Positions 49,476-59,028 of a DNA stretch of 64,000 nucleotides are shown piece by piece. Position 1 is the stretch's first letter. Every line of letters starts with the position of its first letter. Source of the stretch: Linnemannia elongata (taxonomy: Eukaryota > Mortierellomycota > Mortierellomycetes > Mortierellales > Mortierellaceae). The position numbers were made by a program, and so were the translations under genes. The notes below the pieces were generated by a model. That model saw nothing but the letters and a program-made list of their open reading frames with translations, did not search any database and was not told the DNA's origin. The stretch is taken from contig JAXBDG010000012.1 of assembly GCA_036320915.1 (NCBI GenBank), positions 1,476,501 to 1,540,500 on the forward strand. The letters are read 5' to 3'.

Positions 49476-52400
49476 ATGTCAAGCACCGAGCCTATTCCTG
49501 TTGAGGACTGTCCTCCAAAATCTAAAGAGTCAAGGGTTATGTACAGTACTTACTGGCAAAAGTTGCAGACCGGTCGAATGTTGCTGGGAATTCCCTTGCC
49601 CAATATCAAAACAAATGCCAACGTTGAGGTCATCTATGAGCCCCCGCCACCCAAGGAGAGGATATATGAGGCCAGACTCGCAGCCCTCAGGACTATTCCA
49701 TCAAGAAACATTGCTTTGCAAGCCAACTCCATGTTAGGTATGAAGCGCATAAACAATATCGTTTTCATTTGCCTTTGCATCATTTTTTGGATTGAACTAT
49801 TCGACAACCCCCCCTCCCATTTTTTTTTGGTATATAACTCTGTGCTAACTTTAGTAATCCTTTTTTTATAGTTGAAGCTGAAGGGGCTTGGGGAATTCGT
49901 ATCGAAGGCATAGGCGATTTTACATCCGCAGCTGTCAAGATCTTACTAGGTGCGGTGGACACGAACATTTTCATCGTCAAGGCCAGAGAGATACTGAATT
50001 GGATCGATGTAAATTCCGACCGTGAGTTCGCCGATTGGTTCCGTACCCTTCTTTACACTACCCCGGGCATCATGATGTGGAAATTCAATCCAACGTCTGG
50101 CGCGTCGCTAGGCATTTCAAACACCTTTGACCTCATGAAAGAGATTTACATTGACGATGAGATTGTGCGTACAGTCATGGAGCTCTTTTCCATGTCATAT
50201 GGTGCAAACGATCGATATCTCTTCATTCCTCCCCTTCAAATCATTCTCTGGGGTCAAAATATCCTTTGGGAATGGAAGAAGGACCTAGTCAAGAGTGGGC
50301 GACTTGAAAAGGCATTCGCGATTGTTCATATGCCGGATCACTGGGGTGCTCTTGAAGTCGATTTTGAGCGGCGCAAGATCTCATTCGGGGATTCTCTCTC
50401 GTGTTCTATCCCTGAAGTGACCATCAACAACGTTCGCAATTGGATAAAATGCTGCGGCATTGACATTGGTCGGTGGGACTGCGACACTGGACACTTTGCC
50501 GTTCCTCAACAACCTCCTGGAAGCGGATCGTGCGCTGTTAATGCCATTAATGCAGTGGAGAGGAGCGTGAATCCAAGGACGGCAATTTGGACCCATACAA
50601 AGTCTGCGCAACATCGATTAAGGCTTCTTAAGCTGGTAACTGGCTATAGCAAGGTAAATATTGTTACAAAACATCAAGCTTCATTACTATGTATGAAAAT
50701 ATCTTTCTTTACAACCTAACAACCGCTGTTAACATGTAGATCGAACCTCAAGGTCATTGCAATGTTGCTACAAAAAGTGATCGGAACCGAGAGGTAAAGA
50801 TACTTGATCACAGAGCCGTATCGGGAATGAAGGCTGCTATGGGGAAGGTTAGTGAGGAGATTGGTAAGGAGGAGATTGCCGAGGTGGAGATTTCTGAGGT
50901 GGAGATTTCTGAGGAGGAGATATCTGAGGAGGAGATTGCCGAGGTGGAGATTTCTGAGGAGGAGATTTCTGAGGAGGAGATTGCCGAGGTGGAGATTTCT
51001 GAGGTGGAGATTTCTGAGGAGGAGATTTCTGAGGAGGAGATTGTCGAGGTAGAGATTTCTGAGGTGGAGATTGCTGATGAGGAGATTGCCGAGGAGGAGA
51101 TTTCTGAGGTTGGGATTCCTCAGGTGGAGATTTCTGAGGTGGAGATCACTGGAGGGGAAGTTACTGAGGACAATGCTGGTGGTGAAACTAGCGTGGTGGA
51201 CAAGCCTGATGAGACGAATAACGGATCGATGTGGATACCTCAGCTTGGCCAACAATTTGAAAGTCTGGAGATCTTTGAAGATCTGGTCCATCCTTGGGCA
51301 CACCGACAAGGATTTCAGTTGCGACGAATGCAGTCTAGACTTGAAGAACAACATGGCCAATGTCCCCGAGGTAAATAATGAAACTGCTAGTTGTACGTGC
51401 TCCTCCTTGAATACAATTTCCGTCTAACCCATGTATTTTGTTTATGAATAGTAATTTTTGGTTGCTCTTACGCCGGCAAACACGAATCGCGGAAAAACGT
51501 GGATCCAGAAAAGCATCGCAACAAGATTTCCAAGCGCACCAACTGTCCTTGCCGTATTGTTCTTCGATCTCCAAAAATGATATCTCCGTACTGGCACATC
51601 ACCACCGCTGTCACAGCTCACAGCGGTCACGGGTTCGAGCAAGGCACCATGGAATTCAACCGACGCGACAGACAGCTTACCGACAAAATGCTGGAGCAGA
51701 TTTCTTCTCTGGCAGGCAGATTCAACGCAAAGCAAATTATCTACTTGCTGAATCAAGAGTGGCCTGACAAGGTGTTCGATCTTCGAACGGTCACTAACGC
51801 CATCCAAAAGGCGAGGAACAATGTGTACTCTGATGGCTCCGAGGCTGCAGAGTTATACAAGCTTCTACAAGACAAGGCGCGCAAGGACAAGGAATGGTAC
51901 TTTGCAACAGAACTTGATGCCGAAGGACGCCTTCAACGAATATTCTGGATGAGTCCTTCTCAGAGATCCCTCTACCGACGTTATCGGGATGTGGTCCTCA
52001 GCGATAATACCTTCAAGACGAACCGGTTTGGTATGCCCTTCAATGCTATCGTTATCGTCGACAACAGTGGAAAAAATCGCCTGGTTGGATGTTCATTGGT
52101 CTCCGGAGAGCACACAAAGGACTATGAGTGGATTCTTCGACAGTTGTTGATGGCAAACGACAATCTTGCTCCGCATACTATTATTGTCGATAACGATCAC
52201 GCAATGGAAGCTGCCTGCGCCAGCGTCATTGGACGCACGGTTCTCTTGAACTGCATCTGGCATCTTGGTCATCAAAATCTAGGTAGAAATCTTCGTGGCG
52301 CGCTCGGCAAGGACTGGCAGGCTTTTATTTCCACTTTTTGGACTACACGAAATGCTCTCACAGTTGTCGATTTCGAGAATAGATGGTCGCAGCACGTTAA

Positions 52401-53285
52401 AGTCTTTGGCGTTGACAAACCAGACGTTGAGGCTTACTTGGAGTGGATCTTTAAGCGTCGCGAGCACTGGGCGTGGCCGTGGGTTGGTACAAGATTCACC
52501 GCTGGAATTCAAGCAACACAAAGGGTGGAGAGTGTAAACGCAATCATCAAGCGAGCCGTTAACAGCAAGACCTCCCTTCCAGTCCTATTCGAGTCTACTG
52601 AAAAGATGCTATCGGATGAGGCCAGGACGTCGCGGTATCTACACTACAGGATGGATATGACAGCTGATCCTTCACTGACCCAATTCACCAAGAAGATGTT
52701 TGCTGATATTATTGATGTGAACAGTCGCTTTCTTGGCATCGCAGCAAAAGGCCAGATGATGATGGAGATGATGCGATCCATCTATTATCAATCCGAATTG
52801 CACCAAGCTACCAAGGTCGAAAGAGCTGCCGAGTGCAATGAAGATCAGCCAAACGAGGCTGGCGATGATGACAAGGTAAGCATATAATAAAATCGTGAGA
52901 TGATGAAAAATACTAAAGCCCCCCCAAAAAAATGGTCAAGGCATTAATGATTGATATTGCCTTCGTCTGTAGTTTGAAAAGGCGTCCAAGGATGAAGGCC
53001 TACCAACCGAGCGCAGTGGGGAGCAATTAAACGAGGCAGGCGATGTTGAGGAGGTAAGCTTATTTAAAAAAAAAGATCGTTTGTTGATGAAAGTTGCTAA
53101 GCCCCCCAAAAAAAATGAATAAGGCGCTGAAGATCGCTCTTGCCTTCGTCTGTAGTTTAAAAGAGCATCCAAGGGAGAAGGCCTACCAACCGAGCGCAAT
53201 GGGGAACAATTAAACGAGGCAGGCGATGTTGAGGAGGTAAGTTTATAAAAAAAAAAGATCGTCAGTTGATGAAAGTTGCCAAGCC

Positions 53286-53325
<40 letters not shown>

Positions 53326-54308
53326 TCAAGGCATTAATGATTGCTATTGCCTTCGTCTGTAGTTTGAAAAGGCGTCCAAGGAAGAAAGCTCACCAACCAA
53401 GCGCAGTGGGGAGCAATTAAACGAGGCAGGCGATGTGGAGGAGGTAAGCTTATAAAAAAAAAGATCGTTAGTTGATGAAAGTTGCTAAGCCAAAAAAAAA
53501 AAAAAAAAAAGACTAGGGCATTAATGATTGCTATTACCTTCGCATGTAGATTGAGAAGGCATCCAGGGATGACCGTCTGAAAACCTCGCTCAAGTCCTTG
53601 ATGGCAACTGTCACTTGCGACCGGATTAAGTGCGTGTTTGATGTGACATACCGCCTAGACGTTGATCAAAAGACACGACAGCATGTTATCCTGCTGAACG
53701 ACGACTCGTATCTTTGTACTTGTCTTCTGCTCCAAAACAATGGACTTGTGTGTCGGCACTTTTTCCACCTCATGCAAGTCGATAGTCGATGCAAGTATCA
53801 TCTCAAGCTTATTCCCAGACGGTGGTTCAAGGAAGAGCTGCAGGATTCAATTGACCTTGAAGAGTCGATGGGGCCTTTCCTGCGCACCAAGACGCAGAAG
53901 GCATATGTCGGCTTGGAGGACGCAACTGTCAACCCTGCCGCCACGTACATGGTCGATATTCAAAAGATTTTTCCATTGGCGCCCTCCCTCTCGCGAGATG
54001 ATCAAAGCCAGCTTTCAAAAAAGCGCCGCTATGGCGAGATATCGGGTCTGATGAAGGATATTATTACGGTGGTAGACTCAAATCCGGACGTGTTCGATAT
54101 GGTCAAGGAGAGTCTCGATCAAGTCATTGTGAAAGGTAGAGGAGTTGAAGGAATGAGGGATCCAGTTCACGTAAAGACGAAAGGCAGACCCAAAACGTCG
54201 CGGATAAGGAGTGTAACCGAGGTCAAGAAGCACTCGACAAAATGTGGAGTATGCAATGGAGAAGGTCACAATGCAAGAAAACATCGTCGCTCTCAGTTTG
54301 ACCCATAG
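49476..54308 (+). CDS. Ulp1-like protease / FAR1 / MULE transposase / SWIM fusion protein
   Basis: Eight exons were predicted: 49476-49737, 49872-50653, 50740-51370, 51452-52875, 52973-53053, 53156-53236, 53363-53443 and 53550-54308. All are GT-AG and phase-consistent, giving 1,366 aa. Domain 1 (about 200-345) is a C48 (Ulp1/SENP) protease fold, with H244 in PDHWGALEVD, D261 in FGDSL, Q300/Q301 in VPQQPPGSG and C308 in GSCAVNA; these should cleave SUMO- or ubiquitin-like conjugates. Domain 2 (about 390-495) is an acidic linker of EVEIS/EEEIS/EEEIA pentapeptides. Domain 3 (about 520-620) is a FAR1-type zinc-binding region (WAHRQGFQLRR ... KRTNCPCRI). Domain 4 is the MULE DDE core, with D743 in LSDNTFKTN, D805 in IIVDND and E918 in QRVESVNAI. 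Three 27-residue repeats from amplified exons follow, then the SWIM finger CTC...CRH (from 1170), and finally a CGVCNGEGH knuckle before the stop. Each part is clear; the fusion rests on splice prediction. Confidence 0.85.
50866..51156 (+). repeat. 15-bp coding minisatellite (EVEIS/EEEIS)n
   Basis: About 19 units of GAGGTGGAGATTTCT, GAGGAGATTTCT and GAGGAGATTGCC variants in frame, encoding the acidic pentapeptide linker between the protease and the transposase. Unit number is likely to vary between copies of the element. Confidence 0.9.
52816..53549 (+). repeat. tandemly amplified exon-intron cassette
   Basis: Three 81-nt exons (52973, 53156 and 53363 starts) and their flanking introns are near copies. 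Exon starts are 183, 207 and 187 bp apart; the difference lies in poly-A tracts within the introns (for example 53287-53323). Each exon encodes F-E/K-K/R-ASK...GEQLNEAGDVEE. The 3' end of exon 4 (QPNEAGDDDK) and the 5' end of exon 8 (IEKASRDD) are related, so the amplification probably began from a single exon-intron boundary region. Confidence 0.9.
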
Positions 54309-54477
54309 AACGACCTGGATTAAACAAAGACGCAACATTTATGCACAAAAAATACAAGGTGATATTAGTCCAGGTAAAACGGTTGAGCCTCAGGCCTTCT
54401 GTTATACGGCAACCCGGTTGGAAAATGAGAATAGATTGGGGGGTTGTCAAATAAGCCATGAAACTTTCCTAATAAGG

Positions 54478-54528
54478 AAAGGGTTGTCAAATAAAATGAG
54501 CAACCCGGGTTGCCAAATAGATTAACCC
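54478..54528 (-). repeat. right terminal inverted repeat
   Basis: In reverse complement it begins GGGTTAATCTATTTGGCAAC, then CCGGGTTGCTCA and TTTGACAACCC. Further inward are GGGTTGTCAAATAAGCC (54441-54457) and GGCAACCCGGTTGG (54408-54421), echoing the motif at the left end. Confidence 0.9.
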
Positions 54529-54537
54529 AAGGAATCC
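54529..54537. other. right target-site duplication of MULE (AAGGAATCC)
   Basis: An exact copy of 46276-46284. Confidence 0.95.
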
Positions 54538-54611
54538 TGCCTCATGATCAGGAAAAGCAAAAAAAAAAAAAAAACGCGTTCGCGCAAAAAGAGAAAGCGC
54601 GAAGCTTCTGA

Positions 54612-54684
54612 TGCTCACTGCAGGGATCGAACCTGCGGCCTTTGCGTTATTAGCACAACGCTCTACCGACTAAGCTAAGCGAGC
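54612..54684 (-). tRNA. tRNA-Ile (AAT)
   Basis: A 73-nt cloverleaf on the minus strand. The acceptor GCTCGCT pairs with AGTGAGC (one G-U), the D-stem is GCTT/GAGC, and the anticodon stem TTGTG/CGCAA has the loop CTAATAA, giving anticodon AAT (wobble A, presumably inosine). The T-arm is GCAGG-TTCGATC-CCTGC and the discriminator is A. There is no intron. An A-run at 54559-54574, which reads as T-run on this strand, lies about 38 nt downstream and can serve as Pol III terminator. The MULE right end is 75 bp beyond the tRNA 3' end. Confidence 0.95.
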
Positions 54685-55583
54685 CACACCAATTCAAGCT
54701 AAGCGAGATGATTTGATGGGAATTTGATGAAAGTTGATTCTCTTAACCATATATGTAGAGTAGATTAGTGACTCATGCATTTATGGAATGGTAGCCGATG
54801 AACGGAAATCTTCCGTATATGCATGGTCGTTTATGAAAAAGCTGCGTAGAAAAAATAAAAAAAGGCCGCGTACAAAGAATTCCAAATACACAGGTCCGAA
54901 GCGACTGGAGTCTGATCTGGAGACCCTGATGCTCCGCGACGATTGCGTGGGAGAAGACCCAGGGAGTTTCTTCCAAGTTCAAAACATCCAAATACATAGG
55001 ACGCCGTGGTGACTTGGGTCAAGGATACGGTTACATCACGCGAGATGGTTCCTGCCCATGTGGCTCTTCGCTAGGCACAACTCAGGATCGGACCTGCCTT
55101 GGAGCATTCAAGGGCCAAAGTGCTGCTGATGAACAATTGTTGGAGAGTTTGTTGGGAGGGGGGAGGTTATCAACGATGGAAAGGATAGAAAGGATCCTCC
55201 TTTATTCGCGTAATTTTAATTTCGTCTTTCGTTAAAGCTGTAACACAGCACAGAGTGGATAGTTTGATCTCTAGCTCTCCTTTTTACCAAATGTTTTCAT
55301 TGTATCCAAAGAAATAAAATTGGGAGAAAAAAAAAAAAAAAAAAAATTGGTGTTGATGAGAACATCTGTATCCTTTGTTCGTTCTAACTTTTCAGAGGAC
55401 CTAAGTTTTGGCACTCTCAACTCTGGTGAAGTCGATATTGTAACACGCTATATCAAGAATATTCACACCGGACCATCCTCCCTACTGGTTCTTCTCACTC
55501 TCACTCTTCTATAATTACCTCTCCGCGTTTGTTTTCTCTCTGTTCTTGTCCCTGCCCTGCCCTTGCTCTCTGTCCTTGCCCGC

Positions 55584-55615
<32 letters not shown>

Positions 55616-57124
55616 CAATAACCTCAACACCGTCTTCATTGCAGATGTTTGGTGTATTTCGGCGCCCCCGTCATCCTTGATGCGATGATGCCCTTTTTTT
55701 TATGAGTTTTTTCTCCACTATCTTTTTGCATGCAAAAACTGCTCTTAATTTTGTCTCGTTTCTTTTCTGTCTTCCTTTATTGTTCTTCTTTTTCTACGGC
55801 TTGCTCTTCGACTTTTTCTTGCATTCTCTCTCTCTTCTTTCCGCTTTTTTTCCTTTATCTTTTGTTTTTGTATTATTCTTCTTTCTCTAACTCTCTCTCT
55901 CTCTCTCTCCATCTCTCCCAATCCGTGCTTCGTCCCTCTCTCATAGCTCTGGACACTGATATGGTACCTAGAAAACAAAAAAAATGAGGAAATATGGTAA
56001 ACCCTTTGGCGGAACAAAACGCAAACTATTTGTGGATACGCTTAGCACACACGTTGTTGATTTTTCTAAGGTTATATACTAAACGGGTTTTCCCCACACT
56101 CTTTTTTCATTAATTTTCTTTCTGAATTCTCATTAGCAACAGTTTAGTACCCTAAAACCACTATTCCCCTCCATTCTCCCCCTCTATTTCGCTTTCCCTG
56201 CCGTCTGATCGCCACGGCTATCCCCCTCATAATCTTTTCTTCTGGTTTATCCCATCTATGTAATTAACAGAGTTTTGTTTAGTCATCGGCCATTTGTTCA
56301 GATATAGAAGGTTTATAAACCACCTCTCCTTTGGTAACTGTTGATCATTAACAACCCAGGAGTCTCTTAAACATCAAGATCACAAAGCAACATCAAGAAA
56401 GAGCATGAAAAAAGGGGGTAGGTTCATCTTATAAACAAGTAATATATGATCCAGGTTACCTCCGATGATCAAATGGCATGATAACAAAAAAAAAATAAAA
56501 AAAAAATAAAAAGACTTCCTCTTCTTGAGAAAGGGTGGTTGGATAAGATGTCGGTGGGGCGCAAAGTGTTGGACGGGGAACCCATCGTATGCCATCACAA
56601 CACTCCCACTAGAAAAAAAAACCCCCCTGTGAAATGAACGACATGAATAGAATCGTAAGTGAGGGGAGGAATAAATACAATTCGATTTCAAGAGATGACA
56701 GAAAAAAAAAAAAAAAAACCAAAGGTGTGGATGTGAGAAGTGTGAGAAAGATAAAGGATTGAGTGTTCACTGTTTGGATGAGGGGAGGATCGCAACGTGC
56801 TTGTAGAAAGGAGAAGAGAGGAGAGTGCTTTGGATAAAGACAAAAGAAGTAACGAGGGGAGCAAGAACGAGAAATCGAAGTTCTTTGCGTTAGGTCATGT
56901 CTGGATCTGTCTGGCACCTGCGCCTTAGAACACGCACAGGCCTACTGATATTGATCAACAAATTGGGACACGTTCTTGTTTGATCAGATAATTTTTGATA
57001 GGTCTCTTTCCCATCAAAAATAAAATTGATCGTCGATGAATGATCATCACCGCATCGACTGAACCGAGAACCAAAGGGAGATAAGGGCGAATAAAGTGGC
57101 GAGAGCAATTATGTGGCTTAGAAG
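54685..57124. other. intergenic region, no convincing gene
   Basis: Short open frames at 54788-55012 and 55014-55235 have basic or Gly/Ser-rich products without domains. T/C-rich and A-rich tracts dominate 55320-56720. Nothing else was supported. Confidence 0.4.
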
Positions 57125-57131
57125 TATAAAA
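57125..57131 (+). promoter_or_regulatory. TATA box of an unresolved rightward transcript
   Basis: TATAAAA followed by a C/T-rich leader and an ATG at 57195. No continuous coding sequence follows, so any gene here would have to be spliced. Possible exons lie near 57600 and 58321-58399. Confidence 0.3.
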
Positions 57132-58469
57132 ACATTGGGTGGGTGTCTAATTTTCGGCTCTCTTTTTCATTTCTCTCACTTTTTGACTCTTGACCATGCA
57201 CCAGTTTCGTATTTGCTCTCATACCTTTTCTCCCTCTTTCTCTTTTCCTGATTCATATGTGAAATCAAGTACATAGAACGCACGACACACACAGAGACTC
57301 ACAGACAAGATACACAGGCCAGTGGGCCATTCAGCTAAACGGACAGAGATTCATAGCCAGGAGATAAAAAAAAGTCAGGAGGAAAATAATAATAAAAAAG
57401 GGAACGTACTTCCTTGCCTCATGCCCCCCTCCCATACCATGGGCCGGCCCATGGGACATATGTGTTTCTAAACGATATTTTTTTGTTTACTTTTTTTTTT
57501 ATGTCGTGCTCTCGTCTTGCTCTTTATTTGTGTCCCCGTCTTCCAAATAAGATTGATAGCATTACCTTTGTTTGTTTCCTTTCTCGTTTCCACCAAGCCG
57601 ATTACAAAACCAAGAACCCTTATTCTGATCTCGTCATCCACTACCACCACCACCACCTGTTCATCATCCTCTTCACGCTGATCTCTTTCTTTCTCTCACC
57701 ACCACCCCACTCATCCTCAAGTCACGGGACGCAATCACACAAACAGCACACACAACCACTAGGTAAATGAGGCACAGTGATTTCACTAAAGTGAATGCTT
57801 CATCTGCGCCGAGCTTCGGTTGTACAACGACATGGACCCTTGGGTGCCTTTTTAGCATCTCTTCCCAACCACCCTTCCCGTCATCAACCAACCCTCCCCA
57901 CTCGAGCAAAGGGGAAATTATTTTAATTCGTCGGTTTGGGAATATTATCCACGTTTGGATCGACAAGACGCGTCGTTATTATTATTTTTTGTTTGTGTTC
58001 CTCTGTGCCTTTTGTATTTGTCCGTCAATCCTTTTCTTTTCACGCTTAATGCCCTCTCTCCGATACCCAATCAATCTACGAAAACTATGGAGTGTGAACT
58101 AAAACCAACACCTTTCTTGACTAAAAAAAAGGAGCAGTAAGGGTAACGCGAATCTTGTCCATTGTCACCCAATGGTATTTCATCAAAGCTTGTTTTATTA
58201 GTTTCTTAATCCACAGGTGTCCTCTTATGTTCATATTTCTACCATTATTCACCTTCGTTATTACCCTTTTTCTATCACCACCTTCGCTTTTTTTTGTTTC
58301 TACCTTTCAATCTCCTTTGCAGCTGATCTAAAAGAGAAGCATGGCGATCGCCACAAGCGTGCCGCAACACAGCACCATGCACAGCGACTGGACAATTAAT
58401 AACATTAAATTTTCATTTATTCTCTTCTCTCTTTAGTTATTCAAAGCGCAAGCGATTGTTCCTTTACCA
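57132..58469. other. possible leader or exons of an unresolved gene
   Basis: C/T-rich sequence with a candidate terminal exon at 58321-58399, which begins after a TTTGCAG acceptor and encodes a basic, His-rich end (DLKEKHGDRHKRAATQHHA...). I could not connect it to an upstream exon with confidence. An 18-bp perfect palindrome lies at 57437-57454. Confidence 0.25.
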
Positions 58470-59028
58470 ATGGAGCAGAAGAAGACCGACAGTGACAAGG
58501 ACGGGAACAAGGATGGAGGCAGGGGCAGAGATGATGTAGCAAAGACCGACGATTCCGGTATGGATTTAGATATTCCTGAGAACACTGATACCAACAGAAA
58601 TAAGGACAAGAGCAATAACAGCAACAAGAACGTCAATCGTACTCCAGGAAGGCACGATAGAACCGCAAACCGTGGCTCCACAAGCAGGTATGTGCAAAGA
58701 AGGGTTGATCCTTTACATTCGTTTGTTATTTCTTCCCTCCTCTTTGTAATGCATTTCAGCTCTTTTTCTTTATGCTTTCCTTTGCCTCTGTTTATTCTAC
58801 ATTCGTTGTTTCTTTGTCATCATTCTTTTTTCTTTTCTTTTTCTTTTACCCACTGTTCGTTCGTTCTTGTTGTTCAGAACCCTCTTCTGCTTTTCACGCC
58901 CCTCCGTTCCACGCAACAATCATTCTTGCGGATTCAGTTGGAACCCTTCGTTCTTTTATTCCCTTCCATCTTGATATTTGTACCAATTCAGAAACGCAGG
59001 CGCTGAGAGAAGGAGAAGAGCTTTTTAG
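58470..59028 (+). CDS. hypothetical small hydrophilic protein (uncertain exon model)
   Basis: Exon 58470-58687 encodes a Lys/Asp/Asn-rich, disordered segment (MEQKKTDSDKDGNKDGG at its start) and ends at AG|GTATGT. A matching-phase acceptor at 58991 would add a short basic tail ending at 59028. Another at 59069 would add about 23 residues. The frame is also open upstream to an acceptor-like TTTAG at 58437, so an earlier exon may exist. There is no domain. This is a weak prediction that only transcript data could settle. Confidence 0.25.

Larger units (their letters stand above)
46285..54528. mobile_element. autonomous Mutator-like transposon (MULE) with Ulp1-transposase gene
   Basis: An 8,244-bp DNA element bounded by perfect 9-bp duplications and imperfect inverted terminal repeats that start GGGTTAATCTATT at both ends. 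It contains two divergent genes: a C2HC-finger accessory gene (47632-46697, -) and a spliced Ulp1-FAR1-MULE transposase gene (49476-54308, +). Between them is a satellite-like array (47867-48960). Both ends carry extra copies of a CAACCCGG-type motif. The DDE residues and the Ulp1 catalytic residues are all present and no premature stops interrupt the predicted exons, so it could be active. Plant Kaonashi-type MULEs also carry Ulp1-like sequences; a fused fungal version is the notable point here. Confidence 0.92.

Noticed and set aside
54612..54684. tRNA-targeted insertion of the MULE
   Set aside because: The right end lies 75 bp beyond the 3' end of tRNA-Ile, and MULEs are not known for tRNA targeting; a single case of loose proximity is not evidence.
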